A stretch of DNA of 64,000 nucleotides, taken from positions 372,001-436,000 of the forward strand of contig NZ_VMSB01000001.1 of assembly GCF_009858245.1 (NCBI RefSeq). Direction: 5' to 3'. Shown piece after piece: positions 57,324-64,000 of this stretch; within the stretch, counting starts at the first letter, position 1, and each line of letters opens with the position of its first letter. A model generated the notes under the pieces. It had not been told where the DNA came from. It worked only from the letters and a program-made list of their open reading frames with translations, and searched no databases. The stretch comes from Ornithinibacter aureus (GTDB lineage Bacteria; Actinomycetota; Actinomycetes; Actinomycetales; Dermatophilaceae). The position numbers and the translations under genes were made by a program.

Positions 57324-57329
57324 TAAGGT
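57324..57329 (+). promoter_or_regulatory. -10 box of the DUF3068 gene
   Basis: TAAGGT fits TANNNT. A start near 57336 gives a 33-nt leader with an AAGGG Shine-Dalgarno before ATG 57369. Unlike many genes here, this one is not leaderless. Confidence 0.4.
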
Positions 57330-57368
57330 CACGGCGATCTCACCACTAAAGATAAGGGCAATGGTGCC

Positions 57369-58286
57369 ATGCGCAAGACTCTGGGCTTCGTCCTCCTCGG
57401 CCTGGCGGGGTTTCTCGTCACGACGGCGCTGCTGACCCTCATCTACGTTCCCGGACAGGTGAAGAGGACCCCGCTGGACGTCAACTCCGACACGCAGTTG
57501 ACCGGCCGAGCGGCCTATCTCTCGGAACCGATGACCGATGTCCGGTACCTCAGTCGAACCGTTGCCGACGGCACCGCTTCCGACGGCGATGTCATCGTGT
57601 TCGACAACCTCACCTGCCTCTGGCGGGCGGCGCCGGACTCCACCGGGAACTGCCCGGGTGACGACGAGAGCACCATCAGCATCGCCACTGACCGTTTCGC
57701 CACCGATCGAGTGACCGCGTTGGCCGTCAACGACGAGGCGTACGTCGGAGCCGGCGCCGAGCCGAAAGAGGGACTGATCAACAAGTTCCCCTTCGACGTC
57801 GAGCAGAAGTCCTACCAGGTCTGGGACGGCCTGCTCGGGCGCACCGTCGAGGCGAAGTTCGATGGCGAGGAGGAGATCAACGGGCTCAACACCTACAAGT
57901 TCCTCATCGAGTTCACCGACGAGCCCGCCGAGATCTCTGAGGGCATCTCCGGTACGTTCAGCGACACCAAGCGGCTGTGGATCGACCCGGTGACCGGTTC
58001 CATCATCGACCAGTCCGAGCAGCAGAAGCGCGTGCTGGACTCCGGGGACAACGCCCTCGACCTCGACGTCTCCTTCACCGATGCCCAGGTTCAGGCCAAC
58101 GTCGACGCGGCCAAGGAGAGCGGCGGGTTGCTGCGGACCCTGGGCCTCGTGCCGTGGATCGCCTTCGGCCTCGGTGCCCTGGCCGCCCTCGGTGGCCTAT
58201 TCCTGGTGCGCGGCGCCTCGGGCGGTTCGACGGACGGCTCCCAGGACGTCTCCCTCGACGAGATCACCCGCCGCAGTCGGCACTGA
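57369..58286 (+). CDS. DUF3068 (PorA-like) membrane protein
   Basis: The 305-residue protein has an N-terminal transmembrane helix (about 5-27), a large extracytoplasmic beta-rich domain (about 30-250; FDNLTCLWRAAPDSTGNC may hold a disulphide) and a C-terminal helix (about 257-280) with a short cytoplasmic tail. DUF3068 proteins occur beside glycolipid genes in Corynebacteriales (Rv0227c type), where a homologue is needed for lipomannan maturation. That makes a role in lipoglycan assembly likely here too (inference). Confidence 0.82.
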   Translation: MRKTLGFVLLGLAGFLVTTALLTLIYVPGQVKRTPLDVNSDTQLTGRAAYLSEPMTDVRYLSRTVADGTASDGDVIVFDNLTCLWRAAPDSTGNCPGDDESTISIATDRFATDRVTALAVNDEAYVGAGAEPKEGLINKFPFDVEQKSYQVWDGLLGRTVEAKFDGEEEINGLNTYKFLIEFTDEPAEISEGISGTFSDTKRLWIDPVTGSIIDQSEQQKRVLDSGDNALDLDVSFTDAQVQANVDAAKESGGLLRTLGLVPWIAFGLGALAALGGLFLVRGASGGSTDGSQDVSLDEITRRSRH

Positions 58287-58296
58287 CCACCCAACG

Positions 58297-58334
58297 CGCA
58301 GGCCCGCCGCCCCAGCAGGGGTGGCGGGCCTGCG
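58297..58334. terminator. Bidirectional hairpin between DUF3068 and methyltransferase genes
   Basis: A 17-bp stem (arms 58297-58313 and 58318-58334, one G-T) with a 4-nt AGCA loop fills the 52-bp gap between two convergent stop codons. No T-tract is visible, but length and position suggest a terminator for both strands. Confidence 0.75.
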
Positions 58335-58338
58335 TCGG

Positions 58339-59202
58339 TCATCGGCCGGTCGGCCCCGGCTGACTTGCCACGACGATGAGGGTCCCGGGCAGCAGGGCCC
58401 CGCGCAGCGGTGACCAGCCGCCCCACACCGAGGTGTTGTGCTCGGGCCACTCGGGCTCAACGACGTCGGTGACCACCAGCCCCGCGGCCACCACCTGGCG
58501 CACGAGGTCGCCCAGGGTGCGGTGGTGTTCGGCGTAGGTGACCACGCCCGCCTCCCGCTCGACGTAGGGCGTGCGGTCGAAGTACGAGGTCATCGCCGTC
58601 AGGCCGGCAGGGCCGGGGCCGTCGGGGAAGGCCCAGCGCACCGGGTGCGACGTCGAGAACACGAACCGTCCCCCCGGTCGAAGCACCCTGGCGGCCTCCC
58701 GCATGACGGCGCCGCTGTCCGCCACGAACGGGATGACCCCGTACGCGGTGAAGACCCGGTCGACGCTGGCGTCGGCCAGCGGGATCGCCAGGCCGTCGCA
58801 CTGCAGGAGGGGGAGCGGTCGGTGGGGCGACGCGGATGCCGCGCGGCCGGCATCCTCGCCCGCCTCGCCGTTGTCGACCGGCCCGGCGTCGATCCGCTGG
58901 GCGGTGCGCAGCATGCCCATCGACAGGTCGCTGGCGACCACCCGCACGTCGTGCGTGCGCGCCAGCCAGCGTGAGCACTGGGCAGCACCCGCCCCGATCT
59001 CGAGCACCGTCATCCCGTCGCGCACCTGCACGAGGTCGAGCTGGTCCTCGGTCCACCCCTCGGGGCCCCAGACGAACTCGGCGTCACCGAGGAAGGCCCC
59101 GTGCTCGGCGTAGTAGTCCTGCGACTCACCGTCCCACCACGAGCGGTTCGCCGCCCGCGTCTCGTCACCGCCAAGGGGTGCGCGCAGCGCCTCGCCGCTC
59201 AT
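58339..59202 (-). CDS. Class I SAM methyltransferase
   Basis: This 287-residue protein has SWWDGESQDYYAEHGAFLGD near the start, motif I VLEIGAGAAQCSRWL, motif II VVASDLSMGML and motif III/IV TAYGVIPFVADSG. It resembles small-molecule or quinone-type methyltransferases more than the island enzymes. A low-complexity insert (about residues 125-145) is encoded by an inverted octamer pair (58834-58855). ATG 59202 fits the family start. It may be core rather than part of the glycan island. Confidence 0.8.
   Translation of the reverse strand: MSGEALRAPLGGDETRAANRSWWDGESQDYYAEHGAFLGDAEFVWGPEGWTEDQLDLVQVRDGMTVLEIGAGAAQCSRWLARTHDVRVVASDLSMGMLRTAQRIDAGPVDNGEAGEDAGRAASASPHRPLPLLQCDGLAIPLADASVDRVFTAYGVIPFVADSGAVMREAARVLRPGGRFVFSTSHPVRWAFPDGPGPAGLTAMTSYFDRTPYVEREAGVVTYAEHHRTLGDLVRQVVAAGLVVTDVVEPEWPEHNTSVWGGWSPLRGALLPGTLIVVASQPGPTGR
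58834..58855. repeat. Inverted octamer pair inside a methyltransferase gene
   Basis: GGATGCCG (58834-58841) and CGGCATCC (58848-58855) form an 8-bp stem with a 6-nt loop. It encodes part of a low-complexity linker in the methyltransferase, as if a repeat unit had inserted in frame. Confidence 0.55.
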
Positions 59203-59344
59203 CGCCGTCCCACGGTCGGAGGCGTTTTGCCGTGGACCTTCCCCGCCGAGTAGGCTGCCCCAGCACCCGTGTGACCATTTCCGGTCATTCGTGCGCCCGT
59301 ACGATCCCATCGATTCCATCTGTCCACATCGGAGTTCCTACTAC

Positions 59345-60838
59345 ATGACTGCCAGCACGGTCGAGAAGACCGCCCCTCAGATCGCCATCAACGACATCGG
59401 CTCTGAGGAAGACCTCCTCGCCGCCATCGACGCGACGATCAAGCACTTCAACGACGGAGACATCGTCGAAGGAGTCATCGTCAAGGTCGACCGCGATGAG
59501 GTCCTGCTTGACATCGGCTACAAGACCGAGGGCGTCATCCCCTCGCGTGAGCTGTCGATCAAGCACGACGTCGACCCCAACGAGGTCGTCAAGGTCGGCG
59601 ACGAGGTCGAGGCCCTCGTTCTCCAGAAGGAGGACAAGGAAGGCCGCCTGATCCTGTCCAAGAAGCGCGCCCAGTACGAGCGCGCCTGGGGCACCATCGA
59701 GAAGGTCAAGGAAGAGGACGGCGTCGTCACCGGCACCGTCATCGAGGTCGTCAAGGGTGGCCTCATCCTGGACATCGGCCTGCGAGGCTTCCTCCCCGCC
59801 TCCCTCGTCGAGATGCGTCGCGTCCGCGACCTCCAGCCGTACGTCGGCAAGGAGATCGAGGCCAAGATCATCGAGCTCGACAAGAACCGCAACAACGTGG
59901 TCCTGTCGCGCCGTGCCTGGCTCGAGCAGACCCAGTCCGAGGTCCGCACGACCTTCCTCAAGGAGCTCGGCAAGGGCCAGGTCCGCAGCGGTGTCGTGTC
60001 CTCGATCGTCAACTTCGGTGCGTTCGTCGACCTCGGTGGCGTCGACGGTCTCGTCCACGTCTCCGAGCTGTCCTGGAAGCACATCGACCACCCGTCCGAG
60101 GTCGTCGAGGTCGGTGACGAGGTCACCGTCGAGGTGCTCGACGTCGACATGGACCGCGAGCGCGTCTCGCTGTCGCTGAAGGCCACCCAGGAAGACCCGT
60201 GGCAGCACTTCGCCCGCACCCACGCGATCGGTCAGGTCGTCCCGGGCAAGGTCACCAAGCTCGTCCCGTTCGGTGCGTTCGTGCGCGTCGACGACGGCAT
60301 CGAGGGTCTGGTCCACATCTCCGAGCTGGCCGAGCGCCACGTCGAGCTGCCCGAGCAGGTCGTCACGGTCGGCACCGACATCTTCGTCAAGGTCATCGAC
60401 ATCGACCTCGAGCGTCGCCGCATCTCGCTGTCGCTCAAGCAGGCCAACGAGGACGGCGCCAACCAGGTCGAGTTCGACCCGACGCTGTACGGCATGGCTG
60501 CCGAGTACGACGAGAAGGGTGACTACAAGTACCCCGAGGGCTTCGACGCCGAGACCAACGAGTGGCTCGAGGGCTTCGAGTCGCAGCGTGAGATCTGGGA
60601 GAAGCAGTACGCCGAGGCGCACGCCCGCTGGGAGGCCCACCGGGCCCAGGTCGAGGCATTCGCCAAGGCCGACGCCGAGGCTGCTGGTGGCAGCAACGAG
60701 ACGTCCTACTCGTCCGAGACCGGTTCCACGCCGGCCGAGGACGGTGGCGCCCCGCGTCCGCCGGTTCCCGCTGCTGAGGGCACCCTCGCCTCCGACGAGG
60801 CGCTCGCCGCACTGCGCGAGAAGCTCACCGGTAACTGA
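59345..60838 (+). CDS. rpsA: 30S ribosomal protein S1
   Basis: The 497-residue protein has four S1 RNA-binding repeats: about 33-105 (GDIVEGVIVKVDRDEVLLD), 120-190, 205-275 (GQVRSGVVSSIVNFGAFVDL) and 290-362 (GQVVPGKVTKLVPFGAFVRV). An acidic and then Ser/Pro-rich C-terminal tail follows, as in actinobacteria. ATG 59345 is preceded by CGGAG. Likely -10 boxes are TACGAT (59300-59305) and TAGGCT (59251-59256). In M. tuberculosis it directly follows polA; here the glycan island separates them. Confidence 0.97.
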   Translation: MTASTVEKTAPQIAINDIGSEEDLLAAIDATIKHFNDGDIVEGVIVKVDRDEVLLDIGYKTEGVIPSRELSIKHDVDPNEVVKVGDEVEALVLQKEDKEGRLILSKKRAQYERAWGTIEKVKEEDGVVTGTVIEVVKGGLILDIGLRGFLPASLVEMRRVRDLQPYVGKEIEAKIIELDKNRNNVVLSRRAWLEQTQSEVRTTFLKELGKGQVRSGVVSSIVNFGAFVDLGGVDGLVHVSELSWKHIDHPSEVVEVGDEVTVEVLDVDMDRERVSLSLKATQEDPWQHFARTHAIGQVVPGKVTKLVPFGAFVRVDDGIEGLVHISELAERHVELPEQVVTVGTDIFVKVIDIDLERRRISLSLKQANEDGANQVEFDPTLYGMAAEYDEKGDYKYPEGFDAETNEWLEGFESQREIWEKQYAEAHARWEAHRAQVEAFAKADAEAAGGSNETSYSSETGSTPAEDGGAPRPPVPAAEGTLASDEALAALREKLTGN

Positions 60839-60844
60839 CGCCAT

Positions 60845-60866
60845 CGGCATCCGTGATCGGATGCCG
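60845..60866. repeat. Octamer inverted pair just after rpsA
   Basis: CGGCATCC-GTGATC-GGATGCCG is a perfect 8-bp stem with a 6-nt loop, starting 7 nt after the rpsA stop and immediately before the main terminator. This recalls paired uptake sequences that double as terminators in Neisseria and Pasteurellaceae, but nothing else here proves such a role. Confidence 0.75.
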
Positions 60867-60876
60867 TGACGTCACC

Positions 60877-60920
60877 GACGAAGGCCCGGTCACCCCGCGA
60901 GGGGTGGCCGGGCCTTCGTC
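60877..60920. terminator. Strong rpsA terminator hairpin
   Basis: Arms 60877-60896 and 60901-60920 pair over 20 bp (one T-G) around a GCGA tetraloop, followed by TGTTGGGG. It lies between the convergent rpsA and LysM genes and should stop transcripts from both sides. Confidence 0.88.
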
Positions 60921-60928
60921 TGTTGGGG

Positions 60929-61419
60929 TCAGCGGGCGAGGCCCTGGGCCGGGATCACGAGCTTCTGTCCGACGATGATGAGGTCCATGTCCTCGAGCTT
61001 GTTGACCGCGGCGATGTCCAACCAGCGCAGGCCGAACTTCTGCGCCAGCTCGGACACGGTGTCACCCGGCTGGACAACGTGGATCTGCTCGGCGGGCGGT
61101 GCCGGGGGAGCAGGCGGGGCCGGAGGTCCGCCCAGCTTCAGCACCTGACCCACCGTGATGAGGTCCGCGTCCTTGATCGCGTTCCAGCGCACGAGGTCGT
61201 CCACGGTGAGCTCGTAGGTGGCGGCGAGCTTGGCGAGCGTGTCCCCGGCGACGACCGTGTGGGTGGGGTTCGGGTCGGTCAGGAGGATCACCTGCCCCAC
61301 GGAGATCTTGTTTGGGTCCTTGATGCCGTTCCACTCACCAGGTCCGCGAGGGCGACCTTGTGCGTGGCGGCGATCTGTCCGAGGGTGTCGCCCGAGACGA
61401 CGGTGTGTGTGGTTGCCAT
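60929..61419 (-). pseudogene. LysM-repeat protein with a frameshift in the first repeat
   Basis: The gene would encode a protein of about 163 residues with three LysM repeats separated by Pro/Ala linkers. Repeat 1 starts at ATG 61419 as MATTHTVVSGDTLGQIAATH. Its second half (EWNGIKDPNKISVGQVILL) is in another frame; one base appears to be missing near 61340. Repeats 2 (THTVVAGDTLAKLAATYEL) and 3 (HVVQPGDTVSELAQKFGL) are intact. LysM domains bind peptidoglycan. No signal peptide is visible. It could be a real loss or a sequence error. Confidence 0.7.
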
Positions 61420-61487
61420 GGCTGGCAGGCCAGGCGCGCGCATCGTCGTGCCACGACGAATCGGTAAACACCTGTGACGACTCCTTG

Positions 61488-61493
61488 TAGGGT
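61488..61493 (+). promoter_or_regulatory. Leaderless -10 box of coaE
   Basis: TAGGGT ends 6 nt before ATG 61500, with no Shine-Dalgarno. Confidence 0.6.
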
Positions 61494-61499
61494 CACGGC

Positions 61500-62693
61500 A
61501 TGCTGCGCGTGGGCCTCACCGGGGGCATCGGGTCGGGCAAGTCGACGGTGTCGGCCCAGCTGACGTCGCTGGGTGCCGTCGTCATCGATGCGGATGCCGT
61601 GGCGCGCGAGGTCGTCGAACCGGGCACCCCTGCGCTGGGCTCCATCGCCGACCGGTTCGGGCCGGAGGTGGTGACCAGCGACGGGGTGCTCGACCGCCCG
61701 GCCCTGGGCCGCCTCGTGTTCGGGGACGCCGCTGCCCTGCGTGACCTCGAGGCCATCACCCACCCGGCGATCTGGGCCCGCACGAGCGACCTCATGGCCG
61801 CCGTGCCCCCGGGGCGGGTGATGGTGCACGACATGCCCCTGCTCGTCGAGAAGCAGATGGGGGCCGAGTACCACCTCGTCGTCGTCGTGGGGGTGGGGGA
61901 GTCCATCCGGGTCCGGCGGCTCGTCGACCTGCGCGGCATGACGGAGAGCGACGCGCGGGCCCGCGTCGCCGCCCAGGCCACCGAGGAGCAACGCCGTGCC
62001 GCCGCCGACGTGTGGCTCGACAACGAGGGCACCCCCGAGGCGTTGCGGGCCGCGGTCATGCGGTTGTGGCACGAGCGGATCGAGCCCTTCGACCTCAACC
62101 TGACCCACGGCATCCGATCGCGGTTGTCCCACCCGACGATCTCCGCGCCGGACCCGACGTGGCCAGCGCAGGCGGCCCGCCTGGTCGCCCGCATCCGGCA
62201 CGCCGTCGGCGACGTCGCGGTGACGCTGGACCACATCGGCTCCACCGCGGTGCCGGGGCTGGTCGCCAAGGACGTCATCGACCTCCAGGTGGGGGTCACC
62301 TCGCTCGCGGACGCAGACACGCCGCAGTTCGTCGCGGCGATGGCTGCCGCGGGGTTCGTGCGGGCCGAGGGCAACTGGTTCGACAACGGCAAGGACGGTG
62401 CGCCGTGGCCCAAACGGTTCCACGGGTCGTGCGACCCCGGCCGGGTCGCCCACGTCCATGTCCGCGAGGTGGGCTCACCCGGCTGGACCTGGGCGCTGAT
62501 GTTCCGCGACTGGCTGCGGGCCGATCCGCACGAGCGGGCCTCGTACGCCAGCATGAAGACCGAGCTCGCCGCGAAGGCGGGCTCGATCGAGCACTACGTC
62601 GACGGCAAGGAGCCCTGGTTCGGCGCCGCTGACCTGCGCGCTCGCACGTGGGCCGAATCCACCGGCTGGGCGCCGCCTGCGGTGCGGGGCTGA
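61500..62693 (+). CDS. coaE: Dephospho-CoA kinase fused to a GrpB domain
   Basis: CoaE phosphorylates dephospho-CoA to coenzyme A. The 397-residue protein has the kinase domain (about 1-195) with Walker [14 protein letters not shown] (5-17), [14 protein letters not shown], a HPAIWA segment and [12 protein letters not shown]-terminal GrpB/UPF0157 nucleotidyltransferase-like domain (about 205-390) carries [20 protein letters not shown] and [10 protein letters not shown]. The same fusion occurs in M. tuberculosis Rv1631. The GrpB role is unclear. It lies between rpsA and uvrB as in mycobacteria. Confidence 0.95.
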   Translation: MLRVGLTGGIGSGKSTVSAQLTSLGAVVIDADAVAREVVEPGTPALGSIADRFGPEVVTSDGVLDRPALGRLVFGDAAALRDLEAITHPAIWARTSDLMAAVPPGRVMVHDMPLLVEKQMGAEYHLVVVVGVGESIRVRRLVDLRGMTESDARARVAAQATEEQRRAAADVWLDNEGTPEALRAAVMRLWHERIEPFDLNLTHGIRSRLSHPTISAPDPTWPAQAARLVARIRHAVGDVAVTLDHIGSTAVPGLVAKDVIDLQVGVTSLADADTPQFVAAMAAAGFVRAEGNWFDNGKDGAPWPKRFHGSCDPGRVAHVHVREVGSPGWTWALMFRDWLRADPHERASYASMKTELAAKAGSIEHYVDGKEPWFGAADLRARTWAESTGWAPPAVRG

Positions 62694-62736
62694 GGAGCGG
62701 CGACTCGCTACCGGGCCGGCTGTCGGTGGCTCGGCA

Positions 62737-62742
62737 TACCGT
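62737..62742 (+). promoter_or_regulatory. Leaderless -10 box of uvrB
   Basis: TACCGT ends 6 nt before ATG 62749. I see no SOS (LexA) box in the 55-bp gap after coaE. Confidence 0.5.
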
Positions 62743-62748
62743 AGTGCC

Positions 62749-64000
62749 ATGCGTCCGACGACAGATCTGCAGCGCCGCGTGGCGCCCTTCGAGGTGGTCT
62801 CCGACTTCGAGCCTGCCGGTGACCAGCCCCAGGCCATCGCCGACCTGGCACGGCGGGTGCGTGCGGGAGAGCAGGACACCGTCCTGCTCGGTGCGACGGG
62901 CACCGGCAAGTCGGCCACGACCGCTTGGCTGATCGAGGAGGTCCAGCGGCCGACGTTGGTCATGGCACCGAACAAGACCCTGGCGGCGCAGCTGGCCAAC
63001 GAGTTCCGTGAGCTGTTGCCGAACAACGCCGTCGAGTACTTCGTCAGCTACTACGACTACTTCCAGCCCGAGGCATACGTCCCGCAGACCGACACCTACA
63101 TCGAGAAGGACTCCTCGATCAACGACGAGGTCGAGCGGCTGCGGCACAGTGCCACGAACTCGCTGCTGACGCGGCGTGACGTCATCGTGGTGGCGTCGGT
63201 GTCCTGCATCTACGGCCTCGGCACGCCGCAGGAGTACGTCGACCGGATGGTCCGGTTGCGCGTTGGTGACGAGGTGCCTCGTGACGACCTGCTGCGCAAG
63301 TTCGTCCAGATGCAGTACACGCGCAACGACCTGGCCTTCACCCGCGGCACCTTCCGGGTCCGCGGTGACACCGTCGAGATCATCCCGATGTACGAGGAGC
63401 TCGCGGTGCGCATCGAGTTCTTCGGTGACGAGGTCGAGGCGATCTACACCCTGCACCCGCTGACCGGTGAGGTCGTGCGCGAAGAGTCGGAGATGTACGT
63501 CTTCCCCGCCTCGCACTACGTCGCCGGCCCGGAACGCATGGAGCGGGCGATCGCCGGCATCGAGAGCGAGCTGGAGCAGCAGCTCGCCCTCTTCGAGCGC
63601 CAGGGCAAGCTGCTTGAGGCCCAGCGGCTGCGGATGCGCACGACGTACGACATCGAGATGATGCGCCAGGTCGGATCGTGCTCGGGCATCGAGAACTACT
63701 CGATGCACATCGACGGCCGACTCCCGGGCACGGCCCCGAACTGTCTGCTCGACTACTTCCCCGAGGACTTCCTGCTCGTCATCGACGAGTCGCACGTGAC
63801 CGTGCCGCAGATCGGCGCGATGTACGAGGGCGATGCCTCTCGCAAGCGCACCTTGGTCGATCACGGTTTCCGGCTGCCCTCGGCGATGGACAACCGCCCC
63901 CTGAAGTGGGAGGAGTTCCTCGAGCGCATCGGTCAGACCGTCTACCTGTCGGCCACCCCGGGCGCCTACGAGCTGGCCAAGGCCACCGGTGTCGTCGAGC
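62749..64000 (+). CDS. uvrB: UvrABC excision nuclease subunit B (5' part)
   Basis: UvrB is the DNA-damage-loading helicase-like subunit of nucleotide excision repair. The visible 417 residues include [14 protein letters not shown], Walker [17 protein letters not shown], the beta-hairpin region [32 protein letters not shown] and [10 protein letters not shown]. The gene runs off the window end without its C-terminal helicase motifs and UvrC-binding domain. ATG 62749 gives the usual N-terminus. Confidence 0.97.
   Translation, partial: MRPTTDLQRRVAPFEVVSDFEPAGDQPQAIADLARRVRAGEQDTVLLGATGTGKSATTAWLIEEVQRPTLVMAPNKTLAAQLANEFRELLPNNAVEYFVSYYDYFQPEAYVPQTDTYIEKDSSINDEVERLRHSATNSLLTRRDVIVVASVSCIYGLGTPQEYVDRMVRLRVGDEVPRDDLLRKFVQMQYTRNDLAFTRGTFRVRGDTVEIIPMYEELAVRIEFFGDEVEAIYTLHPLTGEVVREESEMYVFPASHYVAGPERMERAIAGIESELEQQLALFERQGKLLEAQRLRMRTTYDIEMMRQVGSCSGIENYSMHIDGRLPGTAPNCLLDYFPEDFLLVIDESHVTVPQIGAMYEGDASRKRTLVDHGFRLPSAMDNRPLKWEEFLERIGQTVYLSATPGAYELAKATGVVE

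Noticed and set aside
32457-58286. The glycan island as a phage or integrative element
   Set aside because: I see no integrase, transposase, direct repeats or tRNA attachment site at its edges; polA and rpsA flank it cleanly.

Overview
The window is a stretch of a high-G+C actinobacterial chromosome. Core gene order (his/trp/lgt, gltBD, pyk, an ANTAR response regulator, polA, rpsA, a coaE-GrpB fusion, uvrB), actinobacterial families (trp-operon membrane protein, TIGR03085-type protein, DUF2613, DUF3068) and many TANNNT boxes 6-8 nt before start codons (leaderless-type promoters) all point that way. The closest match from memory is a non-mycolate member of the Micrococcales, perhaps Intrasporangiaceae. 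That placement is inference only.

Layout. 1-4445: an FMN riboswitch and the riboflavin operon ribD-ribE-ribBA-ribH plus a PnuC-like transporter best read as RibM. 4.5-11.6 kb: histidine genes hisE-hisG, hisF and hisI, interrupted by a decayed patch at 6.1-7.9 kb (a frameshifted MFS exporter and back-to-back 3' remnants of an EamA transporter and a LysR regulator) and by a FUSC-type membrane protein and a P-loop kinase. 11.6-19.2 kb: a tightly overlapping run hisI-trpE-membrane protein-small protein-trpC-trpB-trpA-MauE-DsbA-lgt. 19.3-25.3 kb: gltB-gltD. 25.3-29.7 kb: pyk behind an unusually rich regulatory region, tRNA-Leu(CAA), a PdtaR-like regulator abutting the tRNA, DUF554, GNAT and a thioesterase. 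29.7-32.4 kb: polA.

32.4-59.2 kb is the accessory part. In Mycobacterium tuberculosis polA and rpsA are neighbours; here about 27 kb of surface-glycan genes lies between them. It holds two giant AftD/DUF3367-like GT-C proteins with collinear domains, a third shorter GT-C protein, DUF2613 and DUF3068 proteins, two paralogous GT4 enzymes, a GT2, a flippase, two acyltransferases (one with an SGNH domain), a UDP-xylose-synthase-like enzyme and several methyltransferases. It also holds the gene set expected for GDP-D-glycero-alpha-D-manno-heptose: gmhA, hddA, gmhB and a sugar-1-phosphate nucleotidyltransferase. The central operon (44.2-49.9 kb) joins two methyltransferases, hddA, gmhA, gmhB, the GT-C protein and DUF2613 by short overlaps. 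My reading is a heptose-containing, methylated and acylated surface glycan or lipoglycan built by machinery resembling the mycobacterial Rv0224c-Rv0236c region. This is the best candidate for a previously undescribed system.

59.3-64 kb returns to core genes: rpsA with a strong terminator, a frameshifted LysM gene, coaE-GrpB and the 5' part of uvrB. Across the window the octamer GGATGCCG (either strand) is strongly over-represented (about 59 copies by eye), is sparser in the glycan island, and often occurs as closely spaced inverted pairs.
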